DNA from: an uncultured Prevotellaceae bacterium
GTDB lineage: Bacteria > Bacteroidota > Bacteroidia > Bacteroidales > Bacteroidaceae
Direction of reading: 5' to 3'
DNA length: 64,000 nt
NCBI GenBank assembly: GCA_900316645.1
Contig: ONDP01000003.1
Location: forward strand, 1 to 64,000
A model generated the notes under the pieces. It was given only the letters and a program-made list of their open reading frames with translations. It made no database searches and was not told the origin of the DNA. The translations under genes were made by a program, and so were the position numbers. Of the stretch, positions 1-10,600 are shown piece by piece; position 1 is the first letter of the stretch, and each line of letters opens with the position of its first letter.

Positions 1-69
1 GCTCGCCTGGCCTTCTACGGGGAGCCGGAAATCGTGAGCGGAGCACAGTTGGTGGCCCTGACCGCGTAA
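1..69 (+). CDS. C-terminal end of DGR target protein (5' partial)
   Basis: Frame 1 is open from the first base to TAA at 67-69, giving 22 residues that begin Ala-Arg-Leu. The first nine bases (GCTCGCCTG) are identical to 513-521 at the end of the template repeat, after which the two sequences diverge. That is what is expected if the window starts inside the 3' end (IMH) of the variable repeat of the DGR target gene. DGR targets in phages are usually receptor-binding tail proteins with a C-type-lectin fold; here only the constant tail after the variable repeat can be seen, so the fold is inference. Confidence 0.7.
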   Translation, partial: ARLAFYGEPEIVSGAQLVALTA

Positions 70-124
70 GCGGGTCATGGCCAGCCAGCTTGTGCAGCCG
101 CTCCTGCTGGCTGGCCAACCCGCT
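69..124 (+). other. Long inverted repeat just after DGR target stop codon
   Basis: Arms 69-75 (AGCGGGT) and 79-88 (GGCCAGCCAG) pair perfectly with 118-124 and 107-116, leaving an 18-nt loop. It begins at the last base of the target stop codon. No T-run follows, so a simple terminator is less likely. In known DGRs (Bordetella phage BPP-1) a hairpin or cruciform just downstream of the variable repeat promotes mutagenic homing; position and symmetry fit that role here, by inference. Confidence 0.6.
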
Positions 125-399
125 TCTCTCTCCTGAGTGTTAAATATGCTGCTGTGTCACAGCAGCCGTAAAACAGAGTAATAACAATAAAAAGAATCAC
201 CAAGGGGAATCGCCCTGCAAGGGCTGTCCCGAAAGAGAAACTGAAGACGAAAAGGTAAAAGGTCATACTTCCTGAACGTACAAAACAAAAAAATCAATAA
301 CCCCTCTGCTTGCAAAGAGTTGGATTAGTTCGAGTTTTCCTTCTACAGCTTTGTGGGACCAACAGAGAGGCAGGGGATCGGAAACGACCCCGAAAAGGC

Positions 400-521
400 G
401 ATAAATCGTGGAGCTGCTGAACGTCGGGGGTAACGCGAATAACGGTGCGCAATGCGGTCTCGCTTATGCGAACTCGAATAACGCTTTCTCGAACTCGAAC
501 ACGAACATCGGTGCTCGCCTG
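400..521 (+). repeat. DGR template repeat (TR)
   Basis: The stretch is dense in AAC/AAT codons. Read in the frame of GGT-AAC-GCG it gives a Gly/Asn-rich peptide with NNGAQCGLAY, NSNNAFSNSN and a final NIGARL, the typical make-up of DGR template/variable repeats, where adenines mark the sites to be mutated. The 3' end is set by the nine-base match to window start; the 5' edge is uncertain because the variable repeat lies outside the window. The TR sits between target and reverse transcriptase. Apart from TR and palindrome, 125-795 holds no convincing gene and no avd-like ORF; it probably belongs to the TR RNA. Confidence 0.75.
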
Positions 522-795
522 AAATTATACACTAAAAATATCCACTGTTTATCCCTACAGATCTCGTGAAGACCACTAAGGATGAGCACACGATTGAGCC
601 TGACTCGATGGAGGGGTGAAAACCCTGACAGAGCAAACACATAAAGGCGTAGGGTATGAAATAGAGTCCCCTCGCGTAAGTAAGCAATGCAGTTGTACGC
701 ATATACCGAAAGCCCGTGAGCCGAGAAGTGTAGAAGGCATGACCAGAAACCAGTCAAGTATGTGGCTATCATAACCACCATAAGAAAAGGCATAA

Positions 796-2142
796 ATGGC
801 AGAAGAGTTGGCATATAAACGCAAAGCCCGCCTCCGTGGTAAGAACCGCAAGGTGCGCATCGCCCAGGTCTATGACTTTGGCAACCTGCGTGTGGCCGAC
901 CATGAAGCACGTCGTGGTAAGGAGGCCCATAAGGGTGTGCGTATCTTCGACCGTGACGCAGAGGGCAACCTCCAGGCTTTGCAACAGCAGTTGATGACGG
1001 GCACCTATCACACCTCGCCTGGCCATGAGTGCATACGTCATTGTCCGTGTGGCAAAGACAGACTGCTGCATAAGCTGCCGTATTTTCCTGACCATATCGA
1101 GAACCATGCGCTGATGCAGGTCATAATGCCCATAATGATGCGGGCATACTACTATGACTCTTCGGCATCCATCAAGGGCAAGGGTATGCACTTTGCGGCA
1201 CACCGTACTGAGCAGTTTATCGACGCTCATAAGTATGCCGGTCGTTTATACTATGCCAAGCTGGATTTCGTGAAGTTCTACCACAACATCAATCAGCAGA
1301 AAATCTATGATGTGCTCTGTAAGAAATTCGCTGATCCTGGCATCCGCTATCTCATCTATGAGATTGTGACGGCATGTGAGCAGGGGTTGGGCATCGGACT
1401 GTTCCCCATACAACCCATGGCCAACTACTACACCTGTCCGCTGTGTCGCCTCGTAATGGCCCTGTTTGATGTGTGGTTGGAAATCTATTGTGATGACATG
1501 GTGATTATTGGCCTTGACAAGAAAGAGGTGTGGAAGGCTGTAAACTTTATCATGGAATATGCTAACGATGTGATGGAGCAACCGCTGCATGACAATATCG
1601 GTGTGCAGATCATTGATGAGCACCATGGCCTCGATTTCGTCGGCTATCAGTTTTTCTTCAATCACACCCTTCTGCGCAAGCGCATGAAGGCAAAGTTCAA
1701 ACAGAAGATGCACCGCCTGAAAGACCCTATGCGTCGCTATCAGGCTGCAACTTCCTATAAGGGATGGCTGTTGCACTGCAATGGCTTTAACCTCTGGTGT
1801 AAGGTAATGGATATGAAATCATTTAAGGATCTGCAAGTACCTAAGTTCGAGAAAAAGGACGCTGACGGCAAACGCATGTTGGAGGGTACGAAAGTGTCTG
1901 CATCTATGCTATGCGGACGCGAAATCATCTTTACGGATGTAGAGCTGGGTGTGAAGTCGAAGTATAAGAAGAATGCGGCCATCGTACAGGTGGAAGACAA
2001 CGGACAGAAGTTCAAATTCTTCACTTGTAATCAGAAACTCATTCAGACGCTCGACTACATCAATGCTCACGATGGATTCCCATTCACGGGCACCATTGTA
2101 CGCTGTAACGCTGCCGGTCTTCCCGACTACGAGATAACATAA
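796..2142 (+). CDS. DGR-type reverse transcriptase
   Basis: 448 aa. The catalytic domain is recognisable: metal-binding Asp157 in KLDFVKFY, the motif IGLFPIQ (residues 200-206) at the place of the DGR signature IGxxxSQ, and YCDD (231-234) as the YxDD active site. It lies just downstream of the template repeat, as in most DGRs. Its role is error-prone copying of TR RNA, with mutation at adenines, into cDNA that replaces the variable repeat of the target gene. The C-terminal 110 residues are not a known domain to me. The Ser of the usual SQ motif is Ile here. An A-rich leader after a small inverted repeat (762-778) precedes the ATG. Confidence 0.88.
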   Translation: MAEELAYKRKARLRGKNRKVRIAQVYDFGNLRVADHEARRGKEAHKGVRIFDRDAEGNLQALQQQLMTGTYHTSPGHECIRHCPCGKDRLLHKLPYFPDHIENHALMQVIMPIMMRAYYYDSSASIKGKGMHFAAHRTEQFIDAHKYAGRLYYAKLDFVKFYHNINQQKIYDVLCKKFADPGIRYLIYEIVTACEQGLGIGLFPIQPMANYYTCPLCRLVMALFDVWLEIYCDDMVIIGLDKKEVWKAVNFIMEYANDVMEQPLHDNIGVQIIDEHHGLDFVGYQFFFNHTLLRKRMKAKFKQKMHRLKDPMRRYQAATSYKGWLLHCNGFNLWCKVMDMKSFKDLQVPKFEKKDADGKRMLEGTKVSASMLCGREIIFTDVELGVKSKYKKNAAIVQVEDNGQKFKFFTCNQKLIQTLDYINAHDGFPFTGTIVRCNAAGLPDYEIT

Positions 2143-2152
2143 CCACCGTTCC

Positions 2153-2168
2153 CAGCCGTTATCGGCTG
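2153..2168 (+). promoter_or_regulatory. Intergenic hairpin between RT and next gene
   Basis: CAGCCG-TTAT-CGGCTG, a perfect 6-bp stem, can be extended by 2141-2146 pairing with 2168-2173. No T-run follows. It belongs to the group of hairpins that stand between genes shortly before A-rich leaders in this genome. Confidence 0.45.
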
Positions 2169-2219
2169 TGGTTGGCATCGAGATAAGAAATATCGTATAA
2201 CCCCTTAAAATAAAAAACA

Positions 2220-2882
2220 ATGAAGAAATCAGAGTTTACCGAGAATCCGGCTCCCGTGGAGTTAGAGGGAACCGTGCTCCGCATCTGCTTCGACACTGAG
2301 GAAGTGGATCAAGTGATTAACAATGGTGAGGAAGGACAGGAGTCTGAGACCCGTAAGGTATATCTGGCTTATGTCATCCGTGTTTCTAATCCGTTTACCC
2401 TGGAGAATGTCATCAAGGCATTGCTGAAAGAGGGCTTCGATGAGTTCAAAGCTGTGGCCGTGGCTGCCGAGGCACTGCTGACGGCTAATGAGGCAGGCTT
2501 ACTGCCAGGTAACGCGCTGGAACTGGCCCGTCAGATGCAGATAGCTCGTATCAGTGAGTATGATGCTTCTGATGCTGTCAACCAGTTCTCTTATGACGGT
2601 GTTCCCATGTGGCTTGACAAAGACACCCGTAACGGACTGATTGCCCGTCTGAATGCTGAGAAGGCTGTGGGTAAGACTACATCGACGCTCTGGCTCGGTA
2701 CACAGTCGTTTACCATCACGCCCGATGCTGGTCTTCAGATGCTTTCGGCCCTCGAAGTCTATGCCAGCGAGTGCTACGATAAGACGGCTGAACACAAGGC
2801 CGCTATCGCTGCTCTCAATGATGTGGATGCCATTAAGTCCTACGACTTCACACAGGGCTATCCCGCTCACTTGGAGTTTTAA
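2220..2882 (+). CDS. DUF4376-type phage tail-associated protein
   Basis: 220 aa. The C-terminal half (about 125-220) has a pattern I associate with DUF4376: a Trp-led start, an Arg followed by a hydrophobic helix, LWLG, then YDxTxGYPxxLxF at the very end. Such proteins are found beside tail-fibre and DGR genes of Bacteroidetes and enteric phages and are thought to be fibre or tail accessory proteins. It follows the RT and precedes a small membrane protein. The N-terminal half is acidic and not assigned. Family assignment is from memory of the motif; the role is inference. Confidence 0.5.
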   Translation: MKKSEFTENPAPVELEGTVLRICFDTEEVDQVINNGEEGQESETRKVYLAYVIRVSNPFTLENVIKALLKEGFDEFKAVAVAAEALLTANEAGLLPGNALELARQMQIARISEYDASDAVNQFSYDGVPMWLDKDTRNGLIARLNAEKAVGKTTSTLWLGTQSFTITPDAGLQMLSALEVYASECYDKTAEHKAAIAALNDVDAIKSYDFTQGYPAHLEF

Positions 2883-2895
2883 TGTATAGGTGCCC

Positions 2896-3381
2896 ATGAC
2901 TGCATTACTCCTACTCTCCGTGCTGATAGCTGTCCTCTATGTGGGGACGGCTATCTACCTGCACCGCGAATTGCCTGCGTCTATATCGCACATGGTGTTT
3001 AACCTCTCCAAAGGTTATCAGTTCGTGTGGACGCTCTTCATCTGGTCGATGGCCTTTGGTATATGTCCTGCATTGCTCGACGCGCTGGATGGCTCCATCT
3101 TCCAGTTTGTAGGATTCCTGACCATCGCCGCTCTCGCTTTCGTGGGAGCAATGCCGCTCGTGCGACATGACCCGAACACAGCGCATAACATCCTGGCCAT
3201 TGCTGCCGGAATTGGCTCCCAGCTGTGTGTCATGCTCATCTGTCCCTGGTGGCTCTTGCTTTGGTTTGTCCTGGTGCCGCTTATTGCCTCTTCGACTATG
3301 CGCATCCTTGAGGGTAAAGGGATTTTCATTCTTGAAGTCCTTTGTTACATAACGCTCATCGCTGCCATTCTCACCTCGTAA
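2896..3381 (+). CDS. Small integral membrane protein, unknown
   Basis: 161 aa from ATG 2896; a GTG six bases upstream would add two residues. It is almost wholly hydrophobic, with about five predicted membrane spans (roughly residues 2-20, 40-60, 65-85, 95-135, 145-160), and no recognised motif. It starts 13 nt after the DUF4376 gene, so it is probably co-transcribed with it. Such a protein in a DGR/tail locus could help lysis or act in superinfection exclusion, but nothing in the sequence settles this. Confidence 0.55.
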   Translation: MTALLLLSVLIAVLYVGTAIYLHRELPASISHMVFNLSKGYQFVWTLFIWSMAFGICPALLDALDGSIFQFVGFLTIAALAFVGAMPLVRHDPNTAHNILAIAAGIGSQLCVMLICPWWLLLWFVLVPLIASSTMRILEGKGIFILEVLCYITLIAAILTS

Positions 3382-3392
3382 ATGTTTCGTAT

Positions 3393-3411
3393 GCTGTGGC
3401 ATCGCCACGGC
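3393..3411 (+). promoter_or_regulatory. Leader hairpin before start codon
   Basis: GCTGTGGC-ATC-GCCACGGC forms an 8-bp stem with one G-T pair. It is followed by CTAAAAAGAAAAGAAT and then the ATG at 3429. The layout matches 63828-63846 and 18651-18669. Confidence 0.5.
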
Positions 3412-3428
3412 CCTAAAAAGAAAAGAAT

Positions 3429-4529
3429 ATGCCAGCTCCAACAATTTCCAATCATTTCGCCATCACTGCCCTTCAGGAAGGTATCACTGTGCAAGGCTCA
3501 TTGCGCATCGACGGTACGCTCTCCCAGAACTGGAATAACAATACCCAAAAGGCTATTCCTAACTGGAAAGCGACGCAGGCCGATCCCAATCCCAGCCAGC
3601 CGCGTGTCTATCCCGTCATCCGTAAGGGTGTGCAGTATATGAACAACTCACAGTTGGTCAATACGCATTGGCTCTATAACGATGTGGTGATTACCTTTGA
3701 CAATAATGGTGATTCTACCAACTTCCTTGATGCTAACAATGATCCGCTCTTCCACGTCGGCACTACTACGGTGTCATTTGGTGGCTCCAGCTACCTGGTG
3801 CCCTGTCTGACTGTCATCGCTAACCTGGCTTCGCCTACCAACATTGACCTTGATACTATCGGTTATGAGGGTTCAGTGGAGATTCTGGGTAAGCAGCAGC
3901 CGTTCCAGTGTCAGGTGGATGTCAAGATTGCTCAGATGTCTGCACAGGGATTCTTGGGCCTGCTGTCGCCTGAGTCAGCCATTATCACCGCACAGGACCA
4001 GGCTGTCACCGTCACGGCCTCGCTCTATGGTGAGGATGGCCAGTCGCCTGCCACATGGTACTGTAAGTGGTACAATGCCGGTACGGGTGATGAGTATGTG
4101 GCTGCAAGAAACAACCACTCCGTCACGTTCTATGGTGCAGACTTCGTGGATAACCTCATTCTCCGCTGTGACTTCTTTACGGATGCAAGCTATAACAACC
4201 GTGTGACAACGGCCTTTGCATCTATTGATGATACGCAGGATCCTGAGTATCTGTATATCTCGCTCAATGGTTCCAACAGCGATTTCAGCGGCCAGCTGTC
4301 ACCAGGTGAGTCATGCACTGTCACGGCTTGGGTGGCCACCATGGAGGATGCAACGGCTATCAATACGCAGTACACCAACTTTACTTGTGTATTGTACGAC
4401 GGCCAGCAGAACGAGATTACCAGTGGCCCGACAATGACCACCTCTTCCAATCGTGGTACTATCGTGCTACCCTACGACTTCGTGGCTCAGTCTGGCTATA
4501 AGGTCAACGGTATCGTCACCGCTTCTTAG
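3429..4529 (+). CDS. Virion structural protein with Ig-like segments
   Basis: 366 aa. Not recognised as a named family. From about residue 165 there are two Ig-like, beta-rich segments (ITAQDQAVTVTASLYGEDG near 185, and SPGESCTVTAWVATMED near 295) like those decorating phage capsids and tails. It opens the structural gene run and is followed by a strong terminator and the first late promoter, so it ends a transcription unit. A head decoration, tail tube or baseplate part is possible; context supports a virion protein, but the exact part cannot be told. Confidence 0.55.
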   Translation: MPAPTISNHFAITALQEGITVQGSLRIDGTLSQNWNNNTQKAIPNWKATQADPNPSQPRVYPVIRKGVQYMNNSQLVNTHWLYNDVVITFDNNGDSTNFLDANNDPLFHVGTTTVSFGGSSYLVPCLTVIANLASPTNIDLDTIGYEGSVEILGKQQPFQCQVDVKIAQMSAQGFLGLLSPESAIITAQDQAVTVTASLYGEDGQSPATWYCKWYNAGTGDEYVAARNNHSVTFYGADFVDNLILRCDFFTDASYNNRVTTAFASIDDTQDPEYLYISLNGSNSDFSGQLSPGESCTVTAWVATMEDATAINTQYTNFTCVLYDGQQNEITSGPTMTTSSNRGTIVLPYDFVAQSGYKVNGIVTAS

Positions 4530-4556
4530 TGCGCCTGTCCCCTATCCCCTCTCGTG

Positions 4557-4584
4557 CCCGCTGGTTTCCCCAGCGGGTTTATTT
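4557..4584 (+). terminator. Rho-independent terminator
   Basis: CCCGCTGG (4557-4564), 5-nt loop, CCAGCGGG (4570-4577), then TTTATTTT. It is preceded by GTG, as are its relatives at 15114 and 24298 and the in-frame palindromes listed elsewhere. Confidence 0.85.
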
Positions 4585-4620
4585 TGTCCCTACCTTTCCC
4601 CCCGTTTCCCCTATCTTTGC
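4582..4620 (+). promoter_or_regulatory. Late-type promoter, copy 1
   Basis: TTTTG (4582-4586), TCCCTACCTTT, then TATCTTTGC (4612-4620). The -7 box is a good Bacteroidetes TAnnTTTG, but it lies 25 nt from TTTTG rather than the usual 19-21. The same block and spacing occur at 15140 and 23034, and a close relative at 45821. It drives the 2036-aa tail gene. Confidence 0.7.
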
Positions 4621-4636
4621 TCAAAAATAAGATGCA

Positions 4637-7600
4637 ATGAATCCAGTCATATCACAGACATTTGCCGTTACAGCAGTGAAGCCCACCATATCGGTGGATC
4701 ACATCGACAATTACTATATCACCGAGGCTTCTGGCATAATGCCAGCAGTCAGCGATTCACGCTGGCAACTGGTCCCCGATGGTCAGCAGGTGCCCGTTCC
4801 TACGGCATCGGCTCCATATCTGTGGCATAAATATATCACTTACCTTACCGATGGCTCTGCGCTCGACCCCATCGTGGAGTTTGCCGGTTCGCTGGGGCAG
4901 AATGGTTTTGACTATGACCTGGTGCCGTCGCATTCGGCTATCATCAAGGATGCCAACGACAATCTTTCACCGGCCAACGTCTCTTGCTCGCTCATTAAAC
5001 GTAATGCCGATGGTTCTGCTGAAACGCAGTCAGTGGTGCCGTCGGGCTACAGCGTCATTGTCTATCGTGACAACACTTCATCGTCTTATACGCTGGGGTC
5101 TAACGTCTCTACTGCCGGCATTACATCGGTTATCACATTTGTACTGAAATATGGCAATATCGAGGTGGAGCGTCACGATCTCCGCGTCATTGCCGAGGGT
5201 GCTGAAGGTCTTACTGGTCGTGGTATTCAGTCACAGGACACTCGTTTCAAGGCTACAACGACCAACAGTATTCCTGCTACTCCTACCAACGATACTACAT
5301 GGAATACCTGGTCATCGCTCGCTTCCTGTGGCTACTCGCAGTCAACGCCCTACCTCTGGAAGTGTATCAAGACGGTGTATCTCAATGGTAATGGCACTAC
5401 TGAAACGGAATATCTTGTTGAAGGTCCTACGGTGTGGGGACAGGATGGTGCAGACGCTATCTTTATCGACTTGGATAATGAAATGGATGCCATACCATGT
5501 GATAGCACGGGTAAGGTTACGGTGGCTACTACGCTCGTGACCTATGCCCGCCTATATCGTGGCTCTGCTATCATCAATGATGGCCTGACGGCTCCTGTGG
5601 CTGCCAACTGCAAGTTGGGTTCTGTCACACCTACCATCACGCCCCAGCAGGACGGTGCCTATAAACTGGAATGGGTGTTTGCTGTCAATACACAGCTGTC
5701 TGCCGACCGTCTCACGGCCAGCATTGCCATCGGCTATGCCAGCAAGTCCTACCCTGCCGTCTTCACGGCCAATGTCGTGAAGTCTGGTGCGCCTGGTGTC
5801 TCTCCGGCTATCTATCAGCTCTTGCTCTCGCAGAACGATGCTTCTTTTGCGCGTAACAGCAGCAACCAGCTCACACCGGCTTCTATCTCTATCCGTTGTG
5901 GTTACACCAAGAATTACAATGGCTCTATCGTAAAGCATGACGGAGACCAGGCTTCAGACCTTCAGAATATCGACGGTACTTATAACATCCTCTATCGTGC
6001 CATTGCTGCTAATGGCTCCCCTGGTAGTTGGGCATGGATGAAAGACCTCTCATCGTCTAACTTCTACTTGGTTATCCCCAACAGCACCACGAATACAGCC
6101 TACGAGTTTATCTTGACTACCGCTAACTCTGCTTCAGCTGTGGCCGAGTCAAACATCTTTGACCGTGAAACGCTCCCCATCAACAAAGACGGTTTGAATG
6201 GTGCCCCTGGTGAGTCTGCATTGATCATCGACCTGGATAACGAACAGGATGCTTTTGGTACCAAGGCCGACGGTAAGATAGCAGCTTCTGTCTCGCGTGA
6301 GACTACTGCCTCGATGTTCTACGGTATTACACCGCTGTCTGCTACTTATTCAACGACGAAAACCTATGAGGATGGTACGACATGCGGCTCTGAGGTGTCT
6401 GTGGATGTCAACTCTGAGACGGGAAAGATAACTGTCACCATGGGTAGCACGTCGCATGTCTATAACAAGACTATTTTCATCGACATAACAGGTACGGCCA
6501 GCGGCTACACCGACAAACCCAAGACGGCCCGATTTACTATTCAGCCCCAGGCTGCCGGTACTGATGGCCTTACACCTGTCATCTACCAGCTGATGCCGTC
6601 ACCGTCTTCACTATCATTTGCGCGTAATGCGGATGGTACGCTGAACATGGCGAACAATGTTATTACGGGCTATGTGAAGAAAATCGTGGACGAAGAGACT
6701 ACTATCCTTAGTTCACTCTCTGGCTATCGCATCTACTATGGCTATGGCAATCCAGCCACACCATCCAATTTTATCAGTGTGGGTGATACGATTACCGTCT
6801 CTGCCTCTAATTCGGCCTCTTATGCCTCGTTGGTCCTGGAACTGTGGAAGATGAACGGCTCCACGAAGGAAAAGCGTCTCGACCGCGAGACCATCCCCAT
6901 CAATAAGGAGGGTCAGAAGGGACAGAAGGGCGACCCTGGCGATACGCCATTCATTATCGACATCGACAATGAAATGACCTCTATCCCCATCAGCACCGAT
7001 GGTAAGGTAGAGTCTCAGATCACGCTCGACTTTCACCTGGCGGCTTATTATGGCTCTACCAATGTCATCAACGACTGTACGGTGTCGCTTGTGGGTACTG
7101 CGCCCACTGGCTTTAATGTCGATGTAGTAACGGATAAGACTACACCCCGTATCGTCATTGCTGCCAACACACAGCCTGCCGAAATTACTGAGCTGCGCTT
7201 CCAGGTGGTACATAGTGACTATGGCACCCGTCAGACAGTATTCTCTATTGCTGCCGTGAAGTCAGGCGGTAAGGGTCAGGATGCGGTCATGTACGAGCTG
7301 CTGCCGTCTGATACGGCTGTCACCATCGGACGTGACAATAACGGCGACTTGAATCAGACTACGGCTACATTGAAGTGCGGCTATACCAAGCGCATAGGCA
7401 ATCAGACTCCATCAACAAATTCGGATGTCAGCAGCTCTTTCGATGGTTACAATATCTATTTTCGTCGTAAGAATCGTAGTAATGGTACATGGTCTTCATT
7501 CTATCTCTACTCTTACTATAAGTCGTACTACCTCACTGATTTCTCGGTAACAACCTATTCCGACATTCAGTTTATCATTTGTACGAATACCTCTTATACG

Positions 7601-10600
7601 GTAACTGAGGGGAATGTCACGGGCCTTATCGACCGTGAGACGGTGCCTATTGTGCTCGATGGTCAGAAGGGTAAGCAGGGAGATAATGCCTTTGTGCTCG
7701 ACATTGACAACGAAATGGCTGCTATCCCTGTCAATGAACAGGGAAAGACTACTGGAGCTTTGGCTCTTGATTTCGGACTCAATGCTTTCTATGGTACTAC
7801 ATCTGTACTTAATGATTGTACGGTAACTGTTGATGGATCTGCGCCCAATGGCTTTACCGTGGATCTGACCGATAAGTTCAATCCGTCTATCAGCATCGCT
7901 GCCAATATCCAACCTGCCGAAGTAACTGACATTGTACTGAAGGCCGTACATGCCACCTATGGCACCCGCTACGCCACCTTTACCGTCTGTGCTGTGAAGT
8001 CCGGCGGTCGTGGTGAGGATGCTGAAATCTATCAGCTTAAACCCAGCCACACCGCTCTCCAGTTTGCCCGTAACAGTAGTGGCGACCTCACAGGTTCCTA
8101 TACTTTGACCTGTCAGATTCAGAAGACGGTTGGCTCTACAACCTCTAACCATGATTCACTTTCTGGTTACTATATCTACTATGGTTGGGATGGTGCAGCA
8201 AGCCCTTCCACGTCTTTGCCTACATCTGGCCGTTCTGTTGGCACCTCCGAGGCTGCCAGCCATACCAGCGTAGTGCTCGAACTGTGGCGTGGCCAGCGTA
8301 GTGCTTCCGGCTCCGTCCGTCTCGACCGCGAGACCATCCCCATCCTGAAGGATGGTACAAAGGGCGGTCCTGGCGATCCTGGTAATGGTATCGCCAATAT
8401 CTATTTCTATCGTATGTTTACGCAGTCATTCGAGGCTCCTGCTGAGAATGATAGCGGATGGATTGCATCTACCAGTAGCTCTTATCCAACCGAGGCCGGA
8501 CTGACAAAGGAAAACCGTTACCTTTGGCAAAAGAAACTGACCTCTTACACTCGCTCTGATAATCCTACCATCGAGATTTCTCTACTCGCACAGTTTGATT
8601 CTGGAGTACAGGAAAATCTGCTCGAAGACACTGCATTTCTCTCTGAGGGACAGATGGAAGCATGGGATGTAAAAAATGGTAATATCTCTCCTAACATGGT
8701 AGGAGCACATAATGCCTTTTACCTGACACCTGATTTTGGCCTAAGTGTAACTGAAATGCTGAAACAGAAGGTATATCGCTCTGGCGAACTGCAAAAACTG
8801 AAAGGTAATACCTGGTACACGCTTTCTTTCTGGGCTGCTATGACAAACTATGTCGATTTGTTGAGTTCGACAGTTTCTAACAATGTTAGCGATTATTGGA
8901 TTGTAAATGGGTCAAGAAAGGGATTTACTCTTGCTCCTGGAAGATCTGCTGTTGTCACTGTCACAGGTCGTTGTGCTTCATCCAACGCTTATCTTCGTGT
9001 TTATTGTTTTACTACAGATGATAATGGAAATTGGCTTCAAAGTACGAATGTAGAAATCAAAACGACATATAGCAGAACACTCTCGTTTAAGATTACGAAT
9101 AACCAATCAGCGGATAAGGTGTTCTATGTAGAGGGTTATGTTTATAAGTCTGATGGATCGAAAAACCATGAGAGTGGTACGAACTATCGTTGTTTCATGT
9201 CACTTATTCGTGTTGATCGTGGAGCACAATTATTGACTTATCTGCATAGAGAGGATAATGGTGGTGCTATTCTTCGATCTGCTGGTAATCCTTGGTATGT
9301 CAATGGCAAGAAAATAACGGCTGCTACACAATGGGATGATAAAGGATATGAATGGACGCTACATGATGGAACTAAGGCTTGCGTACAGGATGGTACTTAT
9401 ATCCAATTCTCACAAGATGGAGCTGTGCGCTGGCAATTAAATCCTGGCCACCATAGATATTCTGTTACTTTCAAAACAGATGCTTTGGCTGATAATGTGA
9501 ACTATTTTGTTCTTTTCAGATTCTGGGAAACATCGAATGGCGGCTGGATCTCCATGCCAAAACTCGAAGAGAATACCATCGCCTCTGAATGGATAGAACA
9601 TACAAACGACCGCATGGCTGATGACATTCAGCATGTCTATGATGGTCCCTGGGAGTCAGGAAAGACATACTTCTATGGTGGTGGTACAGGTGTTCGCCAT
9701 GTAGTCCGTGCCAAGGAAAGCGTCAGTGGTGCCATGACCTATTGGCGCATGAAACAGCGTACTACTTCCAGTGGCTACACTTCCACCATACAGCCCTACA
9801 ATGACACATCGCATTGGGAAAAGGCTTCATACTTGAAGTTCCTCGCCTCTGACTTTGCGCTCATCGAAAACGCCATTATCAATTTCCAGCAGACTAACCG
9901 CATCCTGGTATATAATTCTGTCGGCAATGTTGCTGCTGGTATGGGTGGTGCAGAAGGAGGCTCTAATGATTATCCTCTCTGGGTGGGTGCCGACTATGCT
10001 AACCGTGCTACTGCTCCATTCCGTGTAACTTTGCTCGGAAAGATGTATGCTTCTGGTTGTGTAATCTCTGGTGATAGTATATTTGAGGGTACGCTTCGAG
10101 GTGTCACAGGATCGTTCAGACAGTTGAATGCAGTCGATAATAATGGTAATGTGAAAGCGTCCATCGGTTTTAATTCTTCTGAAGGAAAACTGTACTTTGA
10201 AGGTGACATGCAGCACCAAGGCTATGACAGCGTGAATAGTCGTAGTTATAGATTCTTAACTTCCGATGTATGGGGACGTGGATCTTTCGCAACTCGACAA
10301 AGATTGACTGTGATAGTATGTGGATCATACGCCTATTATTTCCATAAAGGATTGCCTTCATCATGGGATGTATCTACTTCTGTATATGTTAATCTTCCTT
10401 CTGTTACTTCTGGAGGTCGTACTTATTATCGCATTCCTTGCTATAGTCCTGATAATTATAGTGCGCTTGCTGGTATGCCGGTAGATACGGTGCTTTTCCG
10501 TATTACATCGAATACCACTTATTACTACTATCTCGGACTGGCCGCTTCACAGCGTGTCGTTGTGGCAAATATCAATGACGATCAGAACAATGTGAAAATC

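Noticed and set aside
75-266. A 63-aa minus-strand hydrophobic frame after the DGR target
   Set aside because: It overlaps the palindrome and has no leader or partner; chance is likely.
464-910. A 148-aa minus-strand frame across the template repeat and RT start
   Set aside because: It is antisense to the TR and RT, with irregular composition; long antisense frames are common opposite biased coding DNA.
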